Shown here piece after piece: positions 6,529 to 13,842 of a DNA stretch of 19,798 nucleotides. The position numbers were made by a program, and so were the translations under genes. Under the pieces are notes generated by a model that saw only the letters and a program-made list of their open reading frames with translations, was not told the origin of the DNA and did not search any database. Numbering within the stretch: the first letter of the stretch is position 1; every line of letters begins with the position of its first letter. The stretch is from Candidatus Villigracilis proximus (GTDB taxonomy: Bacteria; Chloroflexota; Anaerolineae; Anaerolineales; Villigracilaceae): the NCBI GenBank assembly GCA_016715195.1, contig JADKBB010000042.1, positions 1 to 19,798 of the forward strand, in the 5' to 3' direction.

Positions 6529-7647
6529 ATGAAGAAGACATCAATATACATTCTCGTCCTTTTGATTTTAATGACCGCATGTGGAGTTGCCACGCCGATA
6601 GATAGTTCTGCGCCTCAGACCCCGCCGACAACTGACTCTGTTACCCAATCATCTGTTACGCTGACAGAGATTCCACTCGGCGCAGGTTATGGCGTAGACG
6701 GCGGTTGGTTTGAGTTGTACTTTACGAATCCCGAAAGTCCGCTGGCATCACAGGAAACCGGCGGACCGGATGGTCCGCTGGCCGAGGCGATTGATTCTGC
6801 CCGCCTGTCTGTGGATGTGGCGATTTATAGTTTAAGTTTAAACAGCGTTCGCGATGCGTTAATCCGCGCGCATAAACGCGGCGTGCAGGTGCGCATGGTA
6901 ATGGAAAGTGACAACCTCGACCGTTCTGACCCGCAGATATTGAAGGAAGCGGGCATTCCCATTTTGGGTGACCGCCGCGAAGGATTGATGCACGATAAAT
7001 TTGTAGTAATCGATAACTCTGAAGTCTGGCTGGGCTCAATGAATTTTACAGATTCAGGCGGCTATACAGATAACAATAATCTGATGCGCATCCGCTCGGT
7101 GAAGATGGCTGAGAATTACACCAAAGAATTTGAAGAGATGTTCACCGATGATATGTTCGGTGCAGATGTAGTTGCAAAGACTCCCAATCCGCGGGTGACG
7201 ATTGACGGTACGCCGATCGATGTCTATTTTTCACCCGATGATCATGTGCAAGCCAGCTTTCTTGACCTGGTCAATAATGCGCAGGAAAGTATTTATTTCA
7301 TGGCCTTTTCTTTCACTGCTGATGAGATCGGTGATGCCGTGCGTGCCCGCGCACAAGAAGGTGTGACCGTTGCCGGTGTGATGGAAACAGAACAGGTCAA
7401 TTCAAATATTGGCACAGAATTTGATCCGTTTCAGCAGGCAAAATTGGATGTTGTGCGCGATGGCAATGAAGGACTAATGCATCATAAGGTCATGATCATT
7501 GATGAAAACACTGTCATCCTTGGTTCCTACAATTTCACAAACAGCGCTGAGACAAAAAACGACGAGAACCTGATCGTGATCTATAACGAGGAGATCGCTG
7601 CGCAATTTATCGCAGAATTTCAAAGAGTGTACGCCCAGACGAAATAA
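6529..7647 (+). CDS. Phospholipase D superfamily lipoprotein with two HKD motifs
   Basis: A 372-residue exported lipoprotein (signal peptide, lipobox LMTAC, Cys18) with a Pro/Thr/Ser linker and two PLD-like domains. Each has a complete catalytic motif: HDKFVVID (His155, Lys157, Asp162) followed by GSMNFT, and HHKVMIID (His318, Lys320, Asp325) followed by GSYNFT. Such enzymes cleave or transfer phosphodiester bonds in lipids or nucleic acids. The layout resembles bacterial PLD-like endonucleases and phospholipases, and the substrate here is open. The lipid anchor places the active sites outside the membrane. GGGAG lies 8 bases before the ATG. It appears to be a single-gene unit, bounded by divergent murJ upstream and a strong terminator downstream. 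Confidence 0.93.
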   Translation: MKKTSIYILVLLILMTACGVATPIDSSAPQTPPTTDSVTQSSVTLTEIPLGAGYGVDGGWFELYFTNPESPLASQETGGPDGPLAEAIDSARLSVDVAIYSLSLNSVRDALIRAHKRGVQVRMVMESDNLDRSDPQILKEAGIPILGDRREGLMHDKFVVIDNSEVWLGSMNFTDSGGYTDNNNLMRIRSVKMAENYTKEFEEMFTDDMFGADVVAKTPNPRVTIDGTPIDVYFSPDDHVQASFLDLVNNAQESIYFMAFSFTADEIGDAVRARAQEGVTVAGVMETEQVNSNIGTEFDPFQQAKLDVVRDGNEGLMHHKVMIIDENTVILGSYNFTNSAETKNDENLIVIYNEEIAAQFIAEFQRVYAQTK

Positions 7648-7673
7648 AGCACCTGAAATTTTTTTCACAAACA

Positions 7674-7715
7674 CGGCTGATTTCAAAATGGATTTGAAGT
7701 CAGCCGTAACTTTTT
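7674..7715 (+). terminator. Rho-independent terminator of the PLD lipoprotein gene
   Basis: A 14-bp stem (CGGCTGATTTCAAA at 7674-7687 with TTTGAAGTCAGCCG at 7693-7706, one G-T pair) with a 5-base loop is followed by a T-rich run to 7715. It lies 26 bp past the stop codon. Confidence 0.88.
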
Positions 7716-7774
7716 CACCCCCAAGGCGACTATTCAAATGTAATCAAATTCAAATCGATATCAGAGGTGAAAAA

Positions 7775-8533
7775 ATGAAAAAACTTTCCAAAACTCTTGT
7801 TCCAATGCTTGTTCTTGCGATGCTTTTGATCAGCGCCTGCAGCGGCGCGGCCGCACCGGCGGAAGTCACAAACGGCAGTAAGGTCGATTCGGCTCTTGTT
7901 GATTTTACTGGTGTCATCGAATCCATGAACGGTAACCAGTGGGTGGTGAGCGGTCAGCCCATTACCGTTGACCCGTCCATTGTGCGTGATGGTCCATATA
8001 AAATTGGTGACACCATCAAGGTCGAAGCGCAGGTCGCGGAAGACGGCACGATTATCGTCACACGTATCGAAACCCCTGCATCTGGTGATAACTCCAACGA
8101 TGACAATGGTAATTCCAGCAATTCCAATGATAGCAACAGCAATTCCAGCAATTCCAACGATAACAACGGTAATGGTGGAAGCAATACCAACAGCGACAAT
8201 GGTAATGGCGGCAGCAATTCCAACGACGACAATGGTAACGGTGGCAGCAATTCCAACGACGATAACGGCAATGATGACAGCAACTCCAACGACGACAATG
8301 GTAATGGTGGCAGCAATTCCAACGACGATAACGGCAATGATGACAGCAATTCCAACGACGACAATGGTAACGGTGACAGCAATTCCAATGACGATAACAC
8401 TGATGATAACGGCAACGATGACGACAGCAACTCCAATGACGATAACAGCAACGATGATGACAGCAATTCCAGCGATGACAACGGTAACGATGATGATAAT
8501 TCCAACTCAGGCAGCAATGGAAACGGCGGTTAG
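7775..8533 (+). CDS. DUF5666-like lipoprotein with long Asn/Asp/Ser/Gly repeat tail
   Basis: A 252-residue lipoprotein: signal peptide with lipobox LISAC (Cys22), one small beta-rich domain (about residues 40-100: VDFTGVIESMNGNQWVVSG, YKIGDTIKVEAQV, DGTIIVTRIE) that fits the DUF5666 OB-like pattern, then ~148 residues of Ser-Asn-Asp-Gly repeats. The core repeat is 11 residues (SNSNDDNGNGG or SNSNDDNGNDD). The tail is strongly acidic and should be extended; cation binding or a cell-surface spacer role is inference. AGAGGTG lies five bases before the ATG at 7775, preferred to an in-frame ATG at 7688 inside the preceding terminator. The next two genes encode a sigma factor and a membrane protein with a similar tail. 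Confidence 0.88.
   Translation: MKKLSKTLVPMLVLAMLLISACSGAAAPAEVTNGSKVDSALVDFTGVIESMNGNQWVVSGQPITVDPSIVRDGPYKIGDTIKVEAQVAEDGTIIVTRIETPASGDNSNDDNGNSSNSNDSNSNSSNSNDNNGNGGSNTNSDNGNGGSNSNDDNGNGGSNSNDDNGNDDSNSNDDNGNGGSNSNDDNGNDDSNSNDDNGNGDSNSNDDNTDDNGNDDDSNSNDDNSNDDDSNSSDDNGNDDDNSNSGSNGNGG
8084..8530 (+). repeat. Coding tandem repeats, 33-bp unit with 66-bp higher order
   Basis: The lipoprotein tail consists of 33-bp units such as the one beginning GGCAGCAATTCCAACGACGA. Two unit types (ending in Gly-Gly or Asp-Asp codons) alternate in the middle, giving near-identical 66-bp blocks around 8232-8363. Flanking units are more diverged. Units are contiguous with no unique spacers, so this is not a CRISPR array. 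Confidence 0.85.
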
Positions 8534-8550
8534 CCAATAAACTGCCAACA

Positions 8551-8595
8551 ATACCACTCTGATCAGATCGTAAGCCGCTTTGGTCAGAGTGGTAT
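8551..8595 (+). terminator. 12-bp inverted repeat between lipoprotein and sigma genes
   Basis: ATACCACTCTGA (8551-8562) is perfectly inverted at 8584-8595 with a 21-base loop. It follows the lipoprotein stop by 17 bases and ends just before the sigma gene. No T-run follows, so termination would be partial at best. An attenuator or protein-binding operator controlling the sigma gene is an equal possibility. The right arm contains TATACT, a possible -10. Confidence 0.45.
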
Positions 8596-8652
8596 ACTCC
8601 GATGAGAGATAAAATTTTTTCAAATCGCTTTCAACCGGGGCTTCCCTTCCTA

Positions 8653-9204
8653 ATGTTTCCCACCAACAACGATAGTTCTGTTCTGTATGGCTTGCGTGAT
8701 CTTGATCCGCAAGTCATTGGTGCAGTCTATGACCAGTATTTTTCCGAGATATATCGCTATGTACTCTATCGAATTGGCGATCCGACACTTGCTGAGGATA
8801 TCGCCAGTGATGTTTTTGTCCGTCTGCTTGAATCTGTCCAGAGTGGACGTTCTCCCCAAACGAACTTAAAAGGCTGGTTGATCGGCACTGCATCCCACGC
8901 CGTAACAGATCACCTGCGTCGAAAATATCGGCGCCCGGAAGAAGAAATTTCCGAATCGCTGCCCGATCGCGGCCCCAGCATTGCCGCTGAAGTGGATCAA
9001 CGTGAACAAAATCGACTCGTGAACGACGCGTATGCTCAATTAACTCCCGAACAACAACATGTGCTTGCCCTGCGTTTTGGGCAGGGCTATTCCTTGGAAG
9101 AGACCGCAGCTTTTATGAATAAGAATGTTAATGCGGTCAAGGCTCTCCAGTTCCGCGCGCTGGCTGCTTTGCAGCGTGAGGTTGGTGAGGTGGATTATGA
9201 ATAA
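8653..9204 (+). CDS. ECF-type RNA polymerase sigma factor
   Basis: A protein of about 183 residues with sigma region 2 (about 20-92: AVYDQYFSEIYRYVLYRIGD, AEDIASDVFVRLLE, LKGWLIGTASHAVTDHLRR) and region 4 (about 125-175: LTPEQQHVLALRFGQGYSLE, ending in the helix-turn-helix AAFMNKNVNAVKALQFRAL). It lacks regions 1 and 3, as expected of extracytoplasmic-function sigma factors. An in-frame ATG at 8602 would add 17 residues; 8653 is preferred because those residues look unlike the family and 8602 abuts the upstream hairpin, but neither start has a good Shine-Dalgarno. The last eight bases overlap the downstream DUF5667 gene, its likely signalling partner. Confidence 0.93.
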   Translation: MFPTNNDSSVLYGLRDLDPQVIGAVYDQYFSEIYRYVLYRIGDPTLAEDIASDVFVRLLESVQSGRSPQTNLKGWLIGTASHAVTDHLRRKYRRPEEEISESLPDRGPSIAAEVDQREQNRLVNDAYAQLTPEQQHVLALRFGQGYSLEETAAFMNKNVNAVKALQFRALAALQREVGEVDYE

Positions 9205-10168
9205 CTTATATGATGTATTGGAAATATGCCTGCAGGAACTCGAAAACGGTGCGGACCTTGAAACTGTCCTCGCGCGTTATCCTGATCTTGCCGGTGAATT
9301 ACGCCCGATCTTGAAGGCGTCCATTCAGGCGCGGATGCGAAGTGAATTTGTCTCCACTCCTTCTCCTGATGTCATTCGCCGTGGACGCGCAAAATTATTA
9401 CAGCACGCCTCAGAAATGCGTGAAGCAAAAGCCGCTCCGCGTAAACGCATGATTCCTGTTTTTCAACGGCTTGCCATTTCTTTTGCTCTAACCGCGTTAT
9501 TTCTTGCCAGCGGGACGGGACTGGTGAGCGCTTCTTCCTCCGCTTTGCCGGGTGAGAATCTATATCCCATAAAGTTAACCTGGGAAAATTTGCGCCTTTT
9601 CTTTACGTTTAACCCTGAATACCGCGAAAACCTTGAACATGCATTTGAGAATGAACGCTTGCATGAAGTGAATGAATTGCTTGTGGAAGGCCTGCACGAG
9701 ACGATCCAATTCACAGGTATTTATATGGAAGTGAATGGCGTCAAATATGTCTCAGGCGTCCCGATCGTGATCCTGGATACTTCGATCCTGCCTGTGGATC
9801 CATTATTGAATGGCATGGCGGTTATTGTCACCGGTCATACCAACGCGCAAAGATTTGTAGAGGTTGAATCCATCGCATTGCTGCCTGCGGGAAGCATTGT
9901 CCCAACCGGGGAATCGCCGGTTGAAGTAGGACACGATGACAATAATAATTCCAGCGGCAACGAGAATTTTAATGATAACGATAGCAATGATGTTGAAGTC
10001 AATGACAATGTGGATAATGACAGCAATGATACGAACAATAATACGAATAATGACGATAATGTAAATAATGATGGAAACGACAATGGCGATAGTAACAGTA
10101 ATGACAACGGCGACAGCAATGACGATAGCAATGACAGCGGCGAAGTAATGGCGATAGAACAGCAATGA
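9197..10168 (+). CDS. One-TM DUF5667 protein with Asn/Asp tail; candidate sigma-factor partner
   Basis: A 323-residue protein with a cytoplasmic N-terminal helix-rich segment (LEICLQELENGADLETVLAR, YPDLAGELRPIL), one membrane span (about residues 91-112), then an exported part. The latter holds a DUF5667-type segment (LPGENLYPIKLTWENLRLFF, residues 117-136), a small beta domain like DUF5666 (about 171-230) and an Asn/Asp/Ser-rich tail from ~245. Overlap with the sigma gene and membrane topology suggest an anti-sigma-like or sensory role; this is inference. GAGGTGG precedes the ATG at 9197. The frame stops at 10166-10168 inside the repeats, yet the same repeat resumes in the same phase to a TAA at 10376-10378 directly before the terminator. 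The stop probably results from small deletions; the intended product would be about 393 residues. Confidence 0.85.
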   Translation: MNNLYDVLEICLQELENGADLETVLARYPDLAGELRPILKASIQARMRSEFVSTPSPDVIRRGRAKLLQHASEMREAKAAPRKRMIPVFQRLAISFALTALFLASGTGLVSASSSALPGENLYPIKLTWENLRLFFTFNPEYRENLEHAFENERLHEVNELLVEGLHETIQFTGIYMEVNGVKYVSGVPIVILDTSILPVDPLLNGMAVIVTGHTNAQRFVEVESIALLPAGSIVPTGESPVEVGHDDNNNSSGNENFNDNDSNDVEVNDNVDNDSNDTNNNTNNDDNVNNDGNDNGDSNSNDNGDSNDDSNDSGEVMAIEQQ

Positions 10169-10375
10169 TAACGGGACAGCAATGACGATGTCGATAGCAG
10201 CAGTAATGATAACGGCGACAGCAATGACAATGGCGATAGCAATGACAGCGGCGATAGCAATGACAATAATGCTGACAACGATGACGATAGCTCTGGCGGT
10301 GGTGGAAATGATGATAATAGCGGTTCAGGCGGCGGAGACAATGACAATAGTGATAGTGACAACAACAATGATGAC
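9929..10375 (+). repeat. Coding low-complexity Asn/Asp/Ser repeats, interrupted near 10150-10180
   Basis: Units of the GACAGCAATGACAACGGC type (Asp-Ser-Asn-Asp-Asn-Gly, about 18 bp with 9-bp sub-units) encode the tail of the DUF5667 protein. Codon phase is lost between ~10145 and ~10180, where GGCGA-AGT, GATAG-AAC and ACGG-GAC each look one base short. It is regained from ~10180 to 10375 (GDSNDNGDSNDSGDSNDNN and onward). Confidence 0.75.
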
Positions 10376-10377
10376 TA

Positions 10378-10415
10378 ATAAAAATTCTGCGAGAAATTTC
10401 TCGCAGAATTTTTAT
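10378..10415 (+). terminator. Perfect 38-bp palindromic rho-independent terminator
   Basis: Nineteen bases on each side of the axis at 10396/10397 are perfectly complementary (core AAAAATTCTGCGAGAAA and its inverse), with T-runs on both strands. It begins at the restored-frame TAA of the DUF5667 gene (10376-10378), which supports that codon as the original gene end. Confidence 0.9.
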
Positions 10416-10426
10416 ATTCTTAATCA

Positions 10427-10455
10427 TTGCCATTTCGGATAAAATAGATTAAATT
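10427..10455 (+). promoter_or_regulatory. Candidate sigma-70 promoter for the HerA-like ATPase gene
   Basis: TTGCCA (10427-10432), a 17-base spacer and TAAATT (10450-10455) lie just after the preceding terminator and about 110 bp before the ATPase start. Five of six and four of six consensus bases match. Confidence 0.35.
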
Positions 10456-10486
10456 AAACCCGTCTAGCACGCACGTTCTAAAAACA

Positions 10487-10548
10487 GACTTCGGAAACAT
10501 TTCCGGAGTCTTATCAATCCATAAGCGCTAAAAGACTTCCACAGTCTT
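10487..10548 (+). promoter_or_regulatory. Two hairpins in the 5' leader of the HerA-like gene
   Basis: GACTTCGGAA/TTCCGGAGTC (10487-10496 with 10501-10510, one G-T pair) and AAGACT/AGTCTT (10532-10537 with 10543-10548) lie between the candidate promoter and the ribosome binding site CAGGAG (10554-10559). Both stems contain the GACT/AGTC sequence, so alternative pairing between them is possible. No known riboswitch is recognised. Confidence 0.35.
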
Positions 10549-10566
10549 AACCTCAGGAGATATTTC

Positions 10567-13171
10567 ATGGCAGACTCAAATTTTTACCTCGGTCGTTTGG
10601 TGGATGCAAAAACCGCGAAACCCACAAACACCCCCGTTGAATATGATCCCGCAGACTTAACCACACACGCCGTCGTCACCGGTATGACCGGTTCAGGGAA
10701 AACAGGCTTGTGCGTTGCATTGCTTGAAGAAGCTGCATTGCAGAATGTGCCTGCCATTATTATCGATCCCAAAGGCGATCTAACCAACCTGCTTTTGCAT
10801 TTCCCTAATCTCCTCCCGCAGGATTTCCAACCGTGGATCGATCCTGAAATGGAACGCCGCACCGGCAAATCAATGGAAGAGATCGCAGACGAAGCATCCA
10901 CAGCCTGGGGCAACGGATTAAAAGAGTGGGGCATTGGTGAAGAACGGTTGCTCGCCTTGCAGAACGCCGCACAATTTGCCATCTATACTCCCGGCTCCGA
11001 TTCAGGCATCCCCGTCAGTGTACTTTCTTCACTGGCCGCACCTGATCTCGATTGGGAATCCAACCGCGAGGTCCTGCGTGAACGCATCTCCAGCACCGTC
11101 ACCGCCTTGCTTGGTCTGGTCGGCATGAACGACCTCGACCCGATCCGCTCGCGTGAGCACATCCTGCTTTCCAATATTTTTGAATTCCACTGGAGCGAAG
11201 GCAATGACCTCGACCTCACGGAATTAATTCTTCAAACGCAAACCCCGCCCTTCGCCAATCTCGGTGCCTTCCCGGTGGATACCTTCTTCCCACCCAAAGA
11301 TCGCATGGAACTCGCGATGGTCTTAAATAACATCCTCGCCGCTCCCGCGTTTGAAACCTGGCGCGAAGGCGAATCGCTTGATATCAAAGCCATGCTCTTC
11401 ACCCCCGAAGGCAAACCGCGTCACAGCATTTTCTACCTCGCGCATCTTTCCGATGGCGAGCGCATGTTCTTCGTCACACTTTTACTCTCCGCCGTCGAAA
11501 CATGGATGCGCACCCAAACAGGCTCCACCTCGCTGCGCGCCCTGCTCTACATGGACGAAATTTACGGCTATCTTCCCCCAACAGCCGTTCCTCCTTCAAA
11601 GGGCCCATTGCTGCGCATGTTAAAACAGGCTCGCGCTTTTGGCCTGGGTCTTTTACTCGCCACCCAAAATCCCGTCGACATGGATTACAAAGCCCTCTCC
11701 AACACCGGCACATGGTTCATCGGCAAACTCCAAACCGAGCGCGATAAGAATCGTCTGCTCGACGGCCTCGAAAGCGCCGCCGGCGGCATCCCCCGTGCCG
11801 CAATGGACAAACTAATTTCGTCACTTGGCAAGCGCGTCTTCGTTATGCATAACGTCCACGAGAAAATGCCGGTCTTAATGCAAACCCGTTGGACAATGAA
11901 TTTTCTAGCCGGCCCGATGACCCGAGCGCAGATTCCTGCTCTCAATCAGTTGGTGAACGCTGTGGCAGCGCCTCACACTGCGCCCGCACCTGCTTCTGCT
12001 TTCGAGAGCCACTCCCAAGCCTCAGCCTTCTGTGGATGCCCTGCAGCCTGTCACGATTCCATCATCCTCTCAACCTGCAACTTTTCGCGAGGTTCAAAAC
12101 CTTGCCGCTCAATCAGCCGCTCCTCAACCTGTAACCAATCGTCAATCGTCAACCGTCAATCGTCAATCCGATGGCAGTATGACCAAACCCACCATCCCGG
12201 CCGGCATTCGCGAATATTTCCTCCCGCAGAATTACAGCCTGCCCGAAGCCTTCCAATCTGTGCAGCGCTCCATGCCCTCACAAGCCATGATCCAGGGTGT
12301 GATCTATCGCCCGTCACTGCTTGCTTCTGCGCAAGTGAGATTACTAGACCGTAAATATGGCGTGGACTCAGAGATCGTCAAATCTGCCCTTGTTGACTCA
12401 CTGGATCGCCGCGGCATTGTCCGTTGGGACGACTTCGCTTATAGCGGACCGTCGCTTGATAAAGTGGAAACCATGCCGGGCGCCTCTGCGCGTTTCGGAA
12501 CGATTGATGCGCCATTAAATGACACGAAATTAATGACCGCCCTGCAAAAAGATTTCACCGACTGGATCTTCCGCAACTCTGAAGTGACTGCGCGCGCCAA
12601 TCTTAAACTAAAAATCTTTGGCGGACCCGATATTACGCAAGCTGAGTTTATGAAAGAGTGTGCCAACGCTGCCAGCGATGCGCGTGATGCGGAAGTCGAA
12701 AAGAAAACCGCCGCGATTGAGAAAAAGATCAAATCCATCGAAGACAAACTTTTCCGCGAAGAGCGTGAGTTGCAGCAAGATCAGGCCGACCTGCAAAATC
12801 GCAATATTGAAACAGGCCTCAGCGGCGCGGAAGCGGTGGCTGGTATGCTGGGATTTGGCCGCAAGAAAAGCCTCTCCACATCTGTTTCCAAATTCCGCAT
12901 GGCACAAAACGCCAAAGAGGATGTGCGCGAATCAGAAGAATCCATCGCGCAATATAAAAAAGATCTTGCCGTCCTCGAACGTCAACGTGAAGAAGTTGCG
13001 GCTGAGATCAATGATCGCTGGGGCAGTCTGGTTAATGAGATCAGCGAAGTGGCGATTAAGCCCAAGAAGACCGATATTTATGTCAATATTTTTGGTGTTG
13101 CCTGGAAGCCGTATTACCTCGTGCAATCCGGCGCTGAGACCATCGAACTGCCTGCTTTCGGCGCAGAGTAA
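10567..13171 (+). pseudogene. HerA-like P-loop ATPase with coiled-coil C-terminus; split by a frameshift near 12000
   Basis: The N-terminal frame (10567 onward) has Walker A GMTGSGKT (residues 39-46), IIIDPKGDL (65-72), Walker B ALLYMDEIYGYLPP (Asp330, Glu331) and LLATQNPVDMDYKALSNTG, a layout typical of HerA/DUF87-type hexameric translocases. The frame loses sense after APAPASAF and ends at 12354. The proper continuation lies in the frame running to 13171: RATPKPQPSVDALQPVTIP, a linker, LPQNYSLPEAFQSVQRSMPS, a Lys/Glu-rich coiled coil (EKKTAAIEKKIKSIEDKLFR, later VLERQREEVAAEINDRW) and a beta-rich end. Dropping one T from 12000-12002 joins them into about 867 residues. The second part could be translated from GTG 12032, but no ribosome binding site supports that. 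Function unknown; a DNA or protein translocase role is inference. CAGGAG seven bases before the ATG fixes the start. Confidence 0.85.
12136..12170 (+). repeat. Heptanucleotide tandem repeat in the HerA-like gene linker
   Basis: Five seven-base units (CAATCGT, CAATCGT, CAACCGT, CAATCGT, CAATCCG) encode VTNRQSSTVNRQS in the linker between the ATPase and coiled-coil parts. The array is 35 bp, not a multiple of three, so changes in copy number would shift the frame. Confidence 0.8.
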
Positions 13172-13189
13172 ATTTTGCTCCACACGTAA

Positions 13190-13218
13190 AATAGTGACGA
13201 CCTCGGGTCGTCACTATT
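13190..13218 (+). terminator. Hairpin terminator after the HerA-like gene
   Basis: AATAGTGACGACC (13190-13202) pairs perfectly with GGTCGTCACTATT (13206-13218) around a three-base loop, 18 bp past the stop. The plus-strand T-tract is weak, but the 13-bp stem is strong. Confidence 0.65.
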
Positions 13219-13239
13219 CATTAAAGGACAAATAATCAC

Positions 13240-13827
13240 ATGAGCATAATTATTCTTCTATTTGCACTGACAGTTTGGGGCGTTGTACATTCCATCCTTG
13301 CTTCTCATTTTGCCAAGGACATGATCTCCCTAAAGCTTGGCAGCGCAGACTATTACCGACTTGCCTATAATGGTTTCGCTGGAATCAGTTTTCTTCCCAT
13401 TTTGTATTTGATGAGAACGCTGCCCGATCAAAAAGTTTATGAAGTTCCCTCCCCGTGGAATTTAGCCATGTATGGCGGGCAATTGCTCGCGATCATCTTT
13501 TTAACAATTGCATTCCTCCAAACAGATTCGCTTTCCTTTATCGGCTTGCGTCAATTATTTGAAAAAGAGAAATCAGGCGACCTCGTCACTCGCGGGCTGT
13601 ATCGCGTGGTACGTCATCCGTTATATACGTTTAGTCTGCTGTTTATCTGGCTCACATCCACGATGACACAGAATTCGCTCACGGTCTATATCGGTGCGAC
13701 TCTGTATATTTTGATTGGCACAGTTTTTGAAGAACGCAAACTCCTGCGCGATTTCGGCGAAGCCTATGCTGAATACAAACGTAAGGTCCCCATGCTGATC
13801 CCGGGATTTGTGTTTGGAAGAAAATAG
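13240..13827 (+). CDS. Isoprenylcysteine-methyltransferase-like (NnrU/ICMT/PEMT-type) membrane protein
   Basis: A 195-residue protein with at least four hydrophobic segments (about 1-20, 45-58, 78-94, 127-162). It carries the C-terminal signature of the ICMT/phospholipid methyltransferase fold: RGLYRVVRHPLY (118-129) and FEERKLLRDFGEAYAEYKRK (163-182) ending in VPMLIPG. These residues bind S-adenosylmethionine in characterised members. NnrU-type proteins, linked to nitrite/nitric oxide metabolism, share the N-terminal layout, so specific activity is uncertain. AAAGGA lies 11 bases before the ATG. It converges with the SCO-cytochrome c gene with only 15 bp between stops. Confidence 0.85.
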   Translation: MSIIILLFALTVWGVVHSILASHFAKDMISLKLGSADYYRLAYNGFAGISFLPILYLMRTLPDQKVYEVPSPWNLAMYGGQLLAIIFLTIAFLQTDSLSFIGLRQLFEKEKSGDLVTRGLYRVVRHPLYTFSLLFIWLTSTMTQNSLTVYIGATLYILIGTVFEERKLLRDFGEAYAEYKRKVPMLIPGFVFGRK

Positions 13828-13842
13828 CTGAAGGGAGAGAAA

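Noticed and set aside
7954..8517. Long minus-strand open frame rich in Leu and Ser opposite the lipoprotein tail
   Set aside because: It is the mirror of the plus-strand Asn/Asp repeats. No start signal or non-repetitive domain is present, and the plus strand has a signal peptide and a folded domain in frame.
8084..8530. Regular 33-bp spacing considered as a CRISPR array
   Set aside because: The units are contiguous and coding, with no unique spacers and no cas genes nearby.
9835..10442. Several open frames on both strands across the DUF5667 tail (Thr/Met/Ala-rich, Leu/Ser-rich, His/Cys/Tyr-rich)
   Set aside because: All are frame shadows of one low-complexity coding repeat, with no ribosome binding sites and no recognisable domains.
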